Made by a program: the position numbers and the translations under genes. 64,000 nt of DNA from Nocardia vaccinii NBRC 15922. Its GTDB lineage: Bacteria; Actinomycetota; Actinomycetes; Mycobacteriales; Mycobacteriaceae. The number at the start of each line of letters is the position of its first letter. Position 1 is the first letter of the stretch. Below the pieces are notes generated by a model. That model ran no database searches and had not been told where the DNA came from. It was given only the letters and a program-made list of their open reading frames with translations. Where the stretch lies: the NCBI RefSeq assembly GCF_001613305.1, contig NZ_BDCC01000049.1, positions 1 to 64,000 of the forward strand. Reading direction: 5' to 3'. Of the stretch, positions 27,070-36,189 are shown one piece after another.

Positions 27070-28836
27070 TCAGCTCTTGGGTAGTCGGATGACCTGCAGT
27101 CCGGCTGCGGCCAGGAAGACCGGGATGTCGCGAACGAAGATGCGATCGTACTCGGCGATGTCGGGGGGCAGGTCGGCGAAGGGCACCAGATATGGCGTCG
27201 TCTGCTGCTGCGGGTCCCTGGGGCCGGGCCGCCAGCCCGCTGCCGAGCGCTCGCGCATCCAGCGGTCGTGCTCGGCGATGGCCAGCCGTTCGACTTCCGC
27301 ATCGCTGAACGTGAAATCGGCTGCGGCCCAGTCCCGCAACGGAGCGATCGCACAGCCGATGCTGGCCAGCTTGACCGCGATATCGCGGGCCTGCGCGCGG
27401 TTGGACTCCTTGCGTGATTCGTCCAATTCGTCCCAGGGGGGTGCGGGCTTCCCACCGGCGAGCTGCCGGTACCGGGAATGGATCGCCACCGCGATTGCGT
27501 GAAACGATCCGCTCTGTAGCAGCTCGGTGGTGCAGGTGCGCTGGAGTGTAGGGAACACGTCCAGTCTCGTCGGCGCGTTGCCGGTGTTCACCTCGTTGAT
27601 CAACCTGCTGACCCCCTGCCTGCGCGACAGCGCCACCACCACCGGCACGGTTGGATCGAGTTCCTGGCGCAGCATGAAGGCGGTCTCCAGCGCGTCCTCG
27701 TCGCGGTAGGCCGTCACATAGCCACGCGTCAGCGGCGGCATACCGGCTTGCGCGTAGCGCACTGTCAGGTCCCGTACATCGGCCACCGCCGGAGCGGCGC
27801 AGACGAACCGACACACCCGCGTCAGGGCCGGGTACTGCCCGACCAGCGAACCGAGACGCTGCTCTGCGTGGGTGTCGAGGACCGTGACCGATAATGGGGT
27901 AATTGCGGCGTTTCTATCGCGCTTTCGACATTGGACATACCAGTTGCGCGCCGCATGGACCAGCAGCCAACCCCCGGTGGTATCCAGATCACTGATCAGC
28001 ACATGCGGATGCTGAGGTCCGGCCTCGTCGATGGGGAAATCATCGAGCAACAGCCGGGCACCGATCTCGTCGAGGTTGAAAAAATCCAGCGACGCAGAGC
28101 CATCCGCCAAGTTGGCCTCCTGAACCCGCAATATCCCGCACAGCTGCGGGTCGCCGATGCGGGCCAGGCACCTCAGCTCGCCGCCGCGCCGTCCCGCCGC
28201 AACCTGCCTCGCGACAACGACGGTCTCGGCGTTCACCGCATCGTTGGGGGACACCGCCAGCAGCCGATCGGCCCGGCGCACGCCTGCCGCGCGCAGGTTG
28301 CGGGCCAGCTGCGCGTCGCCCACGATCACCGGGATGCGTAACCGGCGGCACAGCTCGATGTGCGGATTGGTTCGATCCGACTCGATGACCACGGCCGCGA
28401 CGTGGTCCTTTTGTAGATGGCGCAGGAACTCGGCGCCGACATAGCCGACACCACAGACCACGACATGCCCGCGCATCAGCGGAATCCGCATCTGCAGCAC
28501 CCGATCTCGAAACAGTGCCGCCAGCGCGCTCAGCGCAGCGAAACTGGCCACCACCGGCGCCAGAAAACGGGCCACCTCCAGTGTGATCGGCAGCCGAGGC
28601 TCGTCCGGGGCGGTGAAGAAGAACAGCTCCAGGCTGTGAAACACGACATCCGACGGAGTCGGGTCACGCAAGCAGGAACACCTGGCGAACCCAGCGCAGC
28701 CCAGCCCGAACGCGGCCACCGCGGCCACCGCCAGCAAGCACCACCGGAAATCGCCCAGAACACGCGCCAGCGATCGTGCGAACCTCGCGGGAGAGCCCAC
28801 GCTGACCGGTCGAGTCGGGTGCGCGGTCGTTGCCAT
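27070..28836 (-). CDS. membrane protein with TrkA-N/RCK NAD-binding domain and C-terminal RyR domain
   Basis: This is a 588-residue protein. Two or three hydrophobic segments lie in the first about 110 residues (CLLAVAAVAAFGLGCAGFA; FLAPVVASFAALSALAAL). An RCK/TrkA-N Rossmann domain follows (GHVVVCGVGYVGAEFLRHL), as in K+ channel and transporter regulators. The last about 70 residues match the RyR domain (AIAEHDRWMRERSAAGW, then AEYDRIFVRDIPVFLAAAG). There is no obvious K+-filter GYG motif in the membrane part. RyR domains in bacteria are known mainly from ligand-sensing and conflict-type proteins. A nucleotide-gated membrane effector or ion-flux sensor is possible (inference). It has no operon partner; the neighbour on the right, beyond about 630 bp, is divergent. 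Confidence 0.8.
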   Translation of the reverse strand: MATTAHPTRPVSVGSPARFARSLARVLGDFRWCLLAVAAVAAFGLGCAGFARCSCLRDPTPSDVVFHSLELFFFTAPDEPRLPITLEVARFLAPVVASFAALSALAALFRDRVLQMRIPLMRGHVVVCGVGYVGAEFLRHLQKDHVAAVVIESDRTNPHIELCRRLRIPVIVGDAQLARNLRAAGVRRADRLLAVSPNDAVNAETVVVARQVAAGRRGGELRCLARIGDPQLCGILRVQEANLADGSASLDFFNLDEIGARLLLDDFPIDEAGPQHPHVLISDLDTTGGWLLVHAARNWYVQCRKRDRNAAITPLSVTVLDTHAEQRLGSLVGQYPALTRVCRFVCAAPAVADVRDLTVRYAQAGMPPLTRGYVTAYRDEDALETAFMLRQELDPTVPVVVALSRRQGVSRLINEVNTGNAPTRLDVFPTLQRTCTTELLQSGSFHAIAVAIHSRYRQLAGGKPAPPWDELDESRKESNRAQARDIAVKLASIGCAIAPLRDWAAADFTFSDAEVERLAIAEHDRWMRERSAAGWRPGPRDPQQQTTPYLVPFADLPPDIAEYDRIFVRDIPVFLAAAGLQVIRLPKS

Positions 28837-29469
28837 ACGGTCCTCCCCGGCGTTCCTCCCTGGTCTGTCCTCGGTGTTATCCAGTAGATGCCTCCCCGGC
28901 CCTCTCGTGCAGGGCTTTTAGTCCCGAGTACGTGGATGAGGACGACCTGGCCGTTTGCGGTACCGACCATGCGCGCGGCGCCGTCAATGGCTCCAGCGGC
29001 CACCGTTTGGGCCATCGCATCGCCGGGCCGGATACGCTGCCTGCGTGGCTTTGGTCTTCGTCGCCAGGGGCAACCGACCATCTGGCCTCGACGGTTCGAC
29101 AGAGGAGCAAGCAACACTCTCCGATGCCGTGCTTCTTTTATGGCAGGGGCTATGGCGGCGGTCGTTGTCGGCCTGGATTACGAATGATCTGCAGCGCTGT
29201 CAGGGGCTCGAATGGGGATAGCAATTGTTGGTGGGAAACGCATTGAGCTATATAATGATGCCGATCCGTACGCGGCATTCGGTGGTTGACCAAGGTGTGC
29301 CCGATAGAGGTATTTGGTCCCTTCATCGGCTGTAGTCGATTTGTCATTGTGAGGGTGGAGCCGCGGGACGGGGAGCGCGGAATATCAAGGGCATTATGGG
29401 CCCACGGCGAGCCTGGCCACCGACGTGGTCTGTGCGGAGAAAGGGCACACTGGAACGGAAGGAGTGCAT
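28837..29469. other. intergenic region of about 630 bp
   Basis: No recognised gene is present. One short rightward frame from a GTG at 29045 to a stop at 29221 (about 58 residues, with SDAVLLLWQGLWRRSLSAW) looks protein-like but has no good ribosome binding site and no family I know. The stretch just after it (29222-29290) is more AT-rich than its surroundings. Confidence 0.4.
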
Positions 29470-29916
29470 ATGTCTGGACCCAGCAATCCCGGAAGCGATG
29501 GGCCTGAGGAGCGCACACCGAAGTATCCACCACCGCAGTATCCGCCGTCTCCCCCGCAGCAGGAGTTCCAACAGCCACCGCAGTCGAATTATCAACAGCC
29601 GCGGCCCGTACAGCCGCAGTATCAACAGCCGGGATATCAGCAGCCGCAATACGGACAGCGTGCTGGTACTGCCAGCGCTTACTGGCCGATATCGATCATT
29701 TCGTTTCTGATGTCATGCCTCATCGGCGGCGTCGCCCTGTATTTTTCCTACCAGGTCGGGGAAAAGAACAGGGTCGGCGATACGGAGGGGGCGGCCAGGG
29801 CGTCTCGTACGGCGCTTATCGTCGGAATCGTCGGAATAGTGCTCGGTGCGCTGGGACTCATCCTCGTTGTGAGCCTGGGCGGGAGCGGGGGCGGGAGCGG
29901 TGGTGGTGGTTATTAG
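29470..29916 (+). CDS. CD225/dispanin-like membrane protein with Gln/Pro-rich N-terminus
   Basis: This is a 148-residue protein. Residues about 1-68 are a disordered Pro/Gln/Tyr-rich region with repeated YQQP units. Two transmembrane helices follow (SIISFLMSCLIGGVALYFSY; ALIVGIVGIVLGALGLILVV), joined by a loop (GEKNRVGDTEGAARASR) that closely fits the CD225/dispanin pattern. The C-terminus is a Gly/Ser run. AAGGAG precedes the ATG at 29470. Bacterial members are membrane proteins of unknown role. It converges with the TIR gene. Confidence 0.78.
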   Translation: MSGPSNPGSDGPEERTPKYPPPQYPPSPPQQEFQQPPQSNYQQPRPVQPQYQQPGYQQPQYGQRAGTASAYWPISIISFLMSCLIGGVALYFSYQVGEKNRVGDTEGAARASRTALIVGIVGIVLGALGLILVVSLGGSGGGSGGGGY

Positions 29917-30012
29917 TCGACAAGGCACGCCTGATCACTCGTGCGCGACGATCGAAAAACCGCCTGCCGAATCTTGACACCGCGGGGCGCGCTACCATCA
30001 GCCGAGAGTACG

Positions 30013-30828
30013 CTAGGGGTCCACGGATTCGATGCCACCGTCTGCGACATGGTCTGACCAGTTGCGCTCGAACCAGCGCCATTCATGTCTGCCGGATGGA
30101 TCAGGATACCAACCCGGCGGAGGATGCGGCGGTTCGCGGTCCGTCTCACCGCGGTGCGGCGGTGGTTCGGGCGGTGGTTGCGGATCGGCCGATGCCAGCA
30201 GATCGGCAAGTCTGCGATCCACATCGACATACAAGTCCTTTCGCTTCCTGAACATGTTCAGCACGTAGCGGCCGCCCCGGCACTCCTCGGCATCAGCCGC
30301 ACGAAGCGCCGGCTCCAATTGGACGAGCACCTGGCGCTGCTGCTCATGGGACAAGTCGTCGGGCTGAGCAACCTGTTCGACCAGTTCGGAGAGGTACGAC
30401 AGCGGGGCCGGTGGGGGCTCGGGTAGCGGCTCGGGCAGTGGCGGTGCAGCCGGAAGATTTCCCAGGGCGCCGGCCAGCGCCAACGCTGCTTCTTTCGAGG
30501 TGGAGTAGGCGATAATCTGACACATCGCCAACGCGCGCGGGAGCGCGTCGGGCTGTCGCCCCACCGACAGCGGCAATATTGGCTTATTCAGCGCTGACGC
30601 CCACTCCAGCTCACGTTTACAGGCGACAGAGCTCGCCGTTTCCTCGGAGACGACCGCTACAAACACGTCGGAGTCTGCGATGCGCTGTACGATTTCGCCC
30701 CACCAGGTTTGCCCGCCGCGCAGCGACGAATCGACCCAAGCCTGATACCCCAACGCGTCGAGGTCCCGGATCAGCGCTTGGACATCCGGTTTGTTCTCGC
30801 GCGCATATGAAATGAACAGTTGTCGCAT
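30013..30828 (-). CDS. TIR-domain protein with C-terminal DUF2510
   Basis: This is a 271-residue protein. Residues 1-130 form a TIR domain with an intact start (LFISYAREN), AWVDSSLRGGQTWWGEI and a conserved acidic helix (ACKRELEWA), where the glutamate would be the NAD+-cleaving residue. A Pro-rich linker and a helical segment follow. The C-terminus is a DUF2510 motif (PPGWYPDPSGRHEWRW), an actinobacterial add-on usually found on membrane or cell-surface-linked proteins. Prokaryotic TIR domains often hydrolyse NAD+ in immunity or cell death. The ATG at 30828 follows GGGAGG at a short distance; ATGs at 30864-30867 are alternatives. Confidence 0.85.
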   Translation of the reverse strand: MRQLFISYARENKPDVQALIRDLDALGYQAWVDSSLRGGQTWWGEIVQRIADSDVFVAVVSEETASSVACKRELEWASALNKPILPLSVGRQPDALPRALAMCQIIAYSTSKEAALALAGALGNLPAAPPLPEPLPEPPPAPLSYLSELVEQVAQPDDLSHEQQRQVLVQLEPALRAADAEECRGGRYVLNMFRKRKDLYVDVDRRLADLLASADPQPPPEPPPHRGETDREPPHPPPGWYPDPSGRHEWRWFERNWSDHVADGGIESVDP

Positions 30829-31140
30829 ACGGCCTCCCGCACAAATATCTGCCTCTCCAGTCATCATGCGCTGCTGTCCGGTGGAAGCTGGGACACGGGC
30901 GATGACAAACTCGCCACCACGGCGTCGACAACTCGATGTCCGGATACGCCATGAACGATGGTGCCCGCACTTATCCCACCATTCGGCCGGTTCGACCCTA
31001 CGCCGTTTCCGCAGGGGTAAGCCACGATCGTTCGGCGAGTCGAGTCAGGGGCTTCACACAGTGCCTCTCGCCACCGCCCGGCGCTTCCTCCGAATTCGGC
31101 TTTTTTCGCACAACCGCAACACGAACCGGGGCCCGGCCGG
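30829..31140. other. intergenic region of about 310 bp between PhnD-like and TIR genes
   Basis: I see no gene here. The TIR promoter would be expected in it, which argues that TIR is not simply co-transcribed with the PhnD-like gene upstream. Confidence 0.4.
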
Positions 31141-32031
31141 TTATATGCCGAGGACATCGGCCTCCGACAGCCCCAGACTTTCCTCCAGGCTCCTCATCGA
31201 GGCTTCGATACTCTTGTACTTCTCATGCGTCGCGGGGCCCAGTCCATCAGCACCCCAGAAGGTTTTCAGGGCGTTCTTGACGTTGGGCAGTTTCTGCACG
31301 GCGAGTAGCGCGTTCTCGATCTGTCCGCGCAGCGAGTCGTCGGAGACGATCAGAGCGATCGGGTCACTGGCTATATCCCTGCGGCCGATACAGTGCATGA
31401 CCTGCTGGGCATCATTGAACCCGTCCTGTCGGGACAGATCGGTAATCGCCCCGTTGTGACCGGCACCGACATCGGCCTGTCCTTCGTAGACCGCGCGTGC
31501 GACCAGGTCGTGGCCGCCGAAGAACTCGATCCTGCGAAAGCGGGTGAGTGGATGAATATTGTTGTCTTTGAGTAATGCTGCATTCACCAGGAAATTCGAG
31601 GTGGAGAACGAATCGCCGAATCCTATGATTGGACGCTGCTGCAGCGGCTGCGCGCACTTCCTGCGAAGCTCGTCGAAATTGGATACGCCGATGCGGTGAT
31701 GCGCATAGATCTGTGCGAAGTAGGTGTCACCTAAATTCTCATCGATCGTGCGGAGCGCAATGGCGCCCACGTCGACCGCTGGATTGTGACGGCGTGCGTA
31801 GATGTATGACGAGGGTTTCATGAGCGCAATCTCGCATTGCGCATCAGAAGCCATTCTCGTCTGGTCCGGCACGGAAGCGACCGGAAGGACGGGAACCGTA
31901 TAATCGCGACCTGTGGCGTCGCGTAGCTCCTTCTGTAGTGCGGCTGCGAACTCCTCGACAGCATCGCGCACGTCGTCCGCCGGGCAATACTGGGTTATAT
32001 CGGGATAGTAGGAAAGGCGTAATTCAGTCAT
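31141..32031 (-). CDS. PhnD/transferrin-fold substrate-binding-like protein lacking a signal peptide
   Basis: This 296-residue protein has the periplasmic-binding fold of phosphonate-binding PhnD proteins: LRLSYYPDITQYCPA, CEIALMKPSSYIYARRH, IIGFGDSFSTSNFLVNAALL, YEGQADVGAGHNGAI, SDPIALIVSDD. Normal PhnD proteins are exported and many are lipoproteins. Here the ATG at 32031 has a strong AAGGAG, and the protein starts directly with the first beta strand, with no signal sequence or lipobox. No ABC permease or ATPase is nearby. It may be a cytosolic small-molecule sensor. It lies upstream of the TIR gene on the same strand. Confidence 0.8.
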   Translation of the reverse strand: MTELRLSYYPDITQYCPADDVRDAVEEFAAALQKELRDATGRDYTVPVLPVASVPDQTRMASDAQCEIALMKPSSYIYARRHNPAVDVGAIALRTIDENLGDTYFAQIYAHHRIGVSNFDELRRKCAQPLQQRPIIGFGDSFSTSNFLVNAALLKDNNIHPLTRFRRIEFFGGHDLVARAVYEGQADVGAGHNGAITDLSRQDGFNDAQQVMHCIGRRDIASDPIALIVSDDSLRGQIENALLAVQKLPNVKNALKTFWGADGLGPATHEKYKSIEASMRSLEESLGLSEADVLGI

Positions 32032-32148
32032 AGCAACTCCTTCCCGCCGCAATCGGTGTCTCGCCAGGTGTGGAGCTGTATTCGATAGTACCCGCCGGCG
32101 GTTCTGGATTGAACCGACCGGCGTCGGATGGGTCGAATCGGCCGCATC

Positions 32149-32180
32149 GAAACCGCCGCGGCCCGGACCGCGGCGGTTTC
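32149..32180 (-). terminator. strong hairpin, terminator candidate for the lpqH-membrane protein unit
   Basis: A perfect 13-bp stem (GAAACCGCCGCGG / CCGCGGCGGTTTC) with a 6-base loop lies just after the stop of the leftward gene at 32193. No long T-tract follows, which is common in high-GC actinobacteria. Confidence 0.7.
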
Positions 32181-32192
32181 TGGTGTGCCGGT

Positions 32193-32993
32193 TCAGGATT
32201 CGACCGGTAGCGCCAGGACGACGTCCTCCTCCGCGCCGGGTAGGTAGTGCACCTGGACGACCCGGCCGATCTGGACGAGCTCGACGCCGGCGGACGGCAC
32301 GAACTTCTCGGTGTGAGTGCTGAAGGTGCTGCCGTCGGGTCGGGTCACCGCCAGACCCAGTACGACCTTGGCGTAGCCGTCGCGGATCTCGCCGGGAACC
32401 GACAGCGACTGGACGACAGCCTGGGCGGCGATGCCCCGGGCGGCGATGTCGAGCTTGCCGCGGCTGGTCAGGCCACGCCGAATCATGTTCTCGTTCAACG
32501 CATTCTGCATCGCCGCGCGGTCACCGGACCGATCGATCTCGACCCTGTCGGTACGGCCCGGGACGTATCGGACCGGCAGCACGACCCCGGGTCGCAGCAG
32601 TGCGAGCTCGGTGAGTGGGACGATGATCGCGGCCTGGGAATCGAAGGTGTCGCCATCGGCGCCCTGGACGCTCAGTTCCAGGCGGATCTGCGGCTGGTCG
32701 TTGATGGTGACTCCGGTCTGACGGACCGATGTCACGGTCGCGATCCCGACCGGACCGTCGCGAAATTCCGCGCTGTTTCGCCCGGTGAAGGCCTGCGCGA
32801 TACCCTCACCGCTGAACGCGAACACGATCGGAACGACGGTGATCGCAATTATCGGCAGCGCCATCTGCCAGCCGACCCACCCGAAGGCGCCGCCGTCGAG
32901 GCCGTCGGAGCGGTACGTCAACCCGTGCCAGAGGTAGTACCCGACAGCCGCGACGGCGGCGATGAGCACGAGCGCCCGAACCCTCCTGGTCAT
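32193..32993 (-). CDS. membrane-anchored DUF3592-like protein
   Basis: This is a 266-residue protein with two N-terminal transmembrane helices (ALVLIAAVAAVGYYLWHGL; MALPIIAITVVPIVFAF). Two beta-rich repeats follow, in which a polypeptide chain of about 75 residues recurs (LPVRYVPGRTDRV and VQVHYLPGAEEDV mark equivalent ends). This resembles DUF3592-type domains, and the SHOCT protein at 61689-62393 contains a comparable unit. Function unknown. GGAGG inside the lpqH 3' end precedes its ATG; it follows lpqH by 2 bp, so they form an operon. Confidence 0.7.
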   Translation of the reverse strand: MTRRVRALVLIAAVAAVGYYLWHGLTYRSDGLDGGAFGWVGWQMALPIIAITVVPIVFAFSGEGIAQAFTGRNSAEFRDGPVGIATVTSVRQTGVTINDQPQIRLELSVQGADGDTFDSQAAIIVPLTELALLRPGVVLPVRYVPGRTDRVEIDRSGDRAAMQNALNENMIRRGLTSRGKLDIAARGIAAQAVVQSLSVPGEIRDGYAKVVLGLAVTRPDGSTFSTHTEKFVPSAGVELVQIGRVVQVHYLPGAEEDVVLALPVES

Positions 32994-32995
32994 GA

Positions 32996-33538
32996 TCAGC
33001 CTCCGATCACGGTCGGGCAGGCGAAGGTGATGTCGAACTTCGAGGACTTCGCTTCCGCGAGGGGGTTGCCCGGGTCCGGGGTGCCGACGCCCTCGCCGGT
33101 GACGTGGAAGGTGTTGCCGCTCTTGACGAGCGACGCCGATCCACCCGGTGCGCCCTTGCCGAATCCGATGGCGTACGGCAGCCCCGACGAACCGCCCTTA
33201 CTCCCGGTGATGCCTACCGCCTGCACGGTGTTGCCGCCGGTGACGGTGGCGCTCACCGCAAGATTGCCGTAGGCCGCATTGCCGGTATCGGTCAACGCGA
33301 GCGCGAGCAGGCCGCCCTGGTGCGCGCAGGTGGTCGTGAAATTGCCGGAGACCGGCTTGCCGTCAACGGACAGCGCCGAGGCGCCCGGGTTCGCGGACGG
33401 TGCGGATGTGGCCGGCGTCGGGGATGCCGCCGCGGGGGATGGGGACTTCGATGAACTGCTGCAGCCGGTCAGGGCCAGGGCCAGTGCCGCGGTGGCGGCG
33501 ACGGCGGCGGTGCACAGACGAAAGGGGTTGGTGCTCAT
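32996..33538 (-). CDS. LpqH-family (19-kDa antigen-like) lipoprotein
   Basis: This is a 180-residue lipoprotein. The signal peptide ends in the lipobox LTGCSSSS and is followed by a Ser/Pro/Ala-rich linker. The mature domain has two cysteines in the places usual for the mycobacterial 19-kDa family (FTTTCAHQGG and ITFACPTVIGG near the end). These proteins sit on the outer face of the membrane and are known in mycobacteria as Toll-like receptor 2 ligands. AAGGAAAA precedes the ATG at 33538. It is co-transcribed with the membrane protein downstream. Confidence 0.88.
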   Translation of the reverse strand: MSTNPFRLCTAAVAATAALALALTGCSSSSKSPSPAAASPTPATSAPSANPGASALSVDGKPVSGNFTTTCAHQGGLLALALTDTGNAAYGNLAVSATVTGGNTVQAVGITGSKGGSSGLPYAIGFGKGAPGGSASLVKSGNTFHVTGEGVGTPDPGNPLAEAKSSKFDITFACPTVIGG

Positions 33539-33680
33539 GGGATTTTCCTTCGGGTCGGGTGCGGCTCGCGGGTGGCGGAGCCGATGGGGAAAACGTAGGA
33601 ACGATCACTTCCCTACCGATCCCAGGTTTTCTGGGCGGCGGCGAGTGGAGCAGGGCAGAATCACCGTCTAACCTGAGCAA

Positions 33681-35012
33681 ATGCGACGCCCCCGCGATAT
33701 GGTGCTGCACGAGGCCTGGCGTGCGCTCGACGGCGTCGAGGCGCTCAGTGGCCCTCAGGGTGGCCCGCTGCGCCGCACCGTCAAGCTGATCCTGGACCCG
33801 CTGGTGATCCGCCCGGTCCAGAATCCGTTGTGTGCCGGGCCGATCGTCACGGCCGAGGGTGCGGCCGAGGTGATCACCCTGGTGCACGCGGCGGCGCCGC
33901 TGCTGCGGGCCACCGCCGAATGGTTCACCCTGCTCAAGCAGGTCCGGCGGGGGTTGCGGATCACCGACGGCAACCCACAGGACCTGTACTTCCAGCGCTG
34001 CTTCGAGCTCGCGACGGCTACCGGTGCGCCGGATCGGTTGCGGGACGGCGAGATCGCCGAGACGACGCTGCTGGAGCTGCACGGGTTCGCGGCCGGGCGC
34101 ACCACCCGGGCGCTACGGGAGTACCTGACCGAGCCGGACCGCGCCCGGGAGCTGACCGACCTCATCCGGCTGGCGTGGCTGCGCCGGCCGTTGCAGGACG
34201 GTGCACGCGGGGACCGAACAGCTCAACTCGCCGCGCTGCTCGACGCCTGTGCCGCCGCACGGGGGCGGCCCCTGCGCGACGGCGGGCGTTCCGCGCTCGC
34301 CGAGCTGCTGGCCGCGCACGCCGGAACCCATTCCGGAATCCGGTTGTGGTTCGCCGAAACCACACCTAGCGCACAGCATCTCGGGCTGACCGAATATCCG
34401 GCGCCGGCACCGCCGCCGTTGGGCTCGACCGCATCCACGGCCACCTTGGCCAGACCGTTCGATCGTTCGATCTACGAGCGAGTCTTCACCGTCCTGCGGG
34501 CCGACCTCGATCGGGCCGATCTGCCGACCGTTCCCGACCTGGTAGAGGCGGAGATCGCGCGCAGCTGTGCACCCTGGGCGTTACTGGACGAGTCTCTGCG
34601 GCTGGCCGCCGCGGCGGGGGCGGTCCTGGCTGTGGGGCTGCGTCCTCTCGGTGCGGATCCGATGACCGATACGGCCGCGCAGCGGGTGATCAACGGGCGC
34701 TGGCGGCGTGAGGCGTATGTGCTGCAGGCCCGCCGGCTCGCGGTGCGGCCGTCGGAGGAGCCCGACGGTCCGTTGGCCGCCGTCGCCGCCGACCTGAGCA
34801 CACCCTGGCGGCCCTATCTGCGCCGGTTGTGGGTTCGGCTGCACGGCCGCGATGTCCGCGAGCTCGCGCTGCCGGACGGAGGCGAACTCTGGGATGTGCT
34901 CGACGGAGTGGCCAGGTCCGTGATGCTCGATCACCGGATGCGGGTCAAGCAGGCGCTCAGCACGAGTTCCGCAGGCGCCGCGCCGGATTCGGCCGAATCG
35001 AGGGCGAGCTGA
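33681..35012 (+). CDS. unknown helical protein, first gene of a CHAT/TPR gene set
   Basis: This is a 443-residue protein of no family I can name. It is Ala/Leu/Arg-rich and probably all-helical, with an early conserved-looking stretch (ILDPLVIRPVQNPLCAGP) and no signal peptide, P-loop or protease motif. The Thr/Pro-rich part around 235-250 may separate two domains. Its stop overlaps the next start (TGATG). The downstream TPR and CHAT genes suggest an adaptor or substrate role in a CHAT protease system. Profiles for CATRA-type (CHAT/TPR-associated) components described in Actinobacteria are the obvious comparison (from memory, untested). Confidence 0.75.
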   Translation: MRRPRDMVLHEAWRALDGVEALSGPQGGPLRRTVKLILDPLVIRPVQNPLCAGPIVTAEGAAEVITLVHAAAPLLRATAEWFTLLKQVRRGLRITDGNPQDLYFQRCFELATATGAPDRLRDGEIAETTLLELHGFAAGRTTRALREYLTEPDRARELTDLIRLAWLRRPLQDGARGDRTAQLAALLDACAAARGRPLRDGGRSALAELLAAHAGTHSGIRLWFAETTPSAQHLGLTEYPAPAPPPLGSTASTATLARPFDRSIYERVFTVLRADLDRADLPTVPDLVEAEIARSCAPWALLDESLRLAAAAGAVLAVGLRPLGADPMTDTAAQRVINGRWRREAYVLQARRLAVRPSEEPDGPLAAVAADLSTPWRPYLRRLWVRLHGRDVRELALPDGGELWDVLDGVARSVMLDHRMRVKQALSTSSAGAAPDSAESRAS

Positions 35013-36073
35013 TGACTGATCCGATCATCGTGCGCGGCGGCCCCGGGGGCACACTGTTCGTCGGCCCCGAAACCGCACCGGTGCTGGGGGAGGGCGCCGC
35101 GCCACTGGATACCGCGGTGCTGGAGGTGCGCGGCGGACATCTCGTGTGGAGCGTGCTTGCCGGGCAACTGTTTCCGGCAGCGGTCATCGACGATGCGGAC
35201 GCCGCGCAGGAGTGGATATGGGCGGTGTTCGGCGCGCGGATCGCGCTGGCCGTGGCCGATTTCGACGGCACGCCAACGGAGTTCGTGCCCGAACCCGCCC
35301 TGCCCGCACTGGTTGGGCGGGTACGCAAACTCGGCTATGCGCACTGGGCGGCGCGGTGGTGGCCCGCGTCCACCCTGGACGACATACCCCCGCTCGACGA
35401 GCGGCTCGTCGATATCGACATCGCAACGCTCACCAGCGAATGCGACCTCCTCGTCGACGGCGCCGACGCGATCGGCGCGGACACGGACGACGACCTCGCG
35501 CCTCGGCCCGGGGCGGACCGCGCCGAGAATCTCGCGCCCCGCGTAGATCGCGCCGAGGATTACGCGCTCGCGGCGGGTCCTGCGGCCGACACCGCGTTCG
35601 ACGCGCTGATCCTGGCCCGCGGCGTCGGCGGTTGGGACTGGCGCAGGTGCCCGCCCGGCATTGTCGACGCCTCCGAACGAGCGTTGTCCTGGGAGGTCCT
35701 GCGGCGGCCGGGCGCGACGGTGTTCCAGGTGTCCGCCGTGGCGGCGCCTCGACCGAATGCCGCTGTGCCGCCGCATTTGTGGCCTCGGGCCCGGCTCCGC
35801 AGTCCCGCTGCTACTGCCGTGGCCGAGCTGACCCTGTCCGGCGACGTCTGGACCGGGGCGGCGTTCGCCCCGGATCGTTGGGAATCCGCTGTGACAGTCG
35901 AGGTTTATGTGCCCGGCGTCGGCCCCGCCGATAGCGCCGATCCGGGCGATGCGCGAATCCGGCCGCAGCTGAGGGAATTCGCCGCGACCCGGCTCCGCAA
36001 CGCTGGTCGGACACCCGACGACACCACACTGCTGGCCGAGATCGCGGCCGCCACCACCGATATGGACTTTTGA
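35012..36073 (+). CDS. unknown protein, second gene of a CHAT/TPR gene set
   Basis: This is a 353-residue acidic protein. The N-terminal half is beta-rich (IIVRGGPGGTLFVGPETAP; VLEVRGGHLVWSVLAGQLF). A central Asp/Ala-rich linker contains a short near-repeat (PGADRAENLAP / PRVDRAEDYA). A C-terminal domain follows (WEVLRRPGATVFQVSAVAA and a final QLREFAATRLRNAGR helix). I know no family with this pattern. It starts one base inside the previous stop, so translation is coupled. No catalytic motif stands out. Confidence 0.75.
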   Translation: MTDPIIVRGGPGGTLFVGPETAPVLGEGAAPLDTAVLEVRGGHLVWSVLAGQLFPAAVIDDADAAQEWIWAVFGARIALAVADFDGTPTEFVPEPALPALVGRVRKLGYAHWAARWWPASTLDDIPPLDERLVDIDIATLTSECDLLVDGADAIGADTDDDLAPRPGADRAENLAPRVDRAEDYALAAGPAADTAFDALILARGVGGWDWRRCPPGIVDASERALSWEVLRRPGATVFQVSAVAAPRPNAAVPPHLWPRARLRSPAATAVAELTLSGDVWTGAAFAPDRWESAVTVEVYVPGVGPADSADPGDARIRPQLREFAATRLRNAGRTPDDTTLLAEIAAATTDMDF

Positions 36074-36189
36074 TATGTGTTGCAGGACAACGGATTCACG
36101 CCCAGTGTCGCGTCCGCCGACCCGAATCTTGCGAGGTCACCGTGCGGAACCCGGCGACAATTCCGTCGGGATGACCAGGAGCGAGCTCG

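Noticed and set aside
29470..29916. Considered a PE/PPE-like or surface adhesin because of the Pro/Gln-rich repeats
   Set aside because: The two-helix arrangement with a conserved loop fits CD225/dispanin better; no export signal is present.
31141..32031. Considered part of a phosphonate ABC transporter
   Set aside because: There is no signal peptide, permease or ATPase gene; neighbours are a TIR protein and a lipoprotein operon.
32247..33272. A 341-residue rightward frame opposite lpqH and the membrane protein
   Set aside because: The leftward genes have ribosome binding sites, a lipobox and membrane helices; the opposite frame has none.
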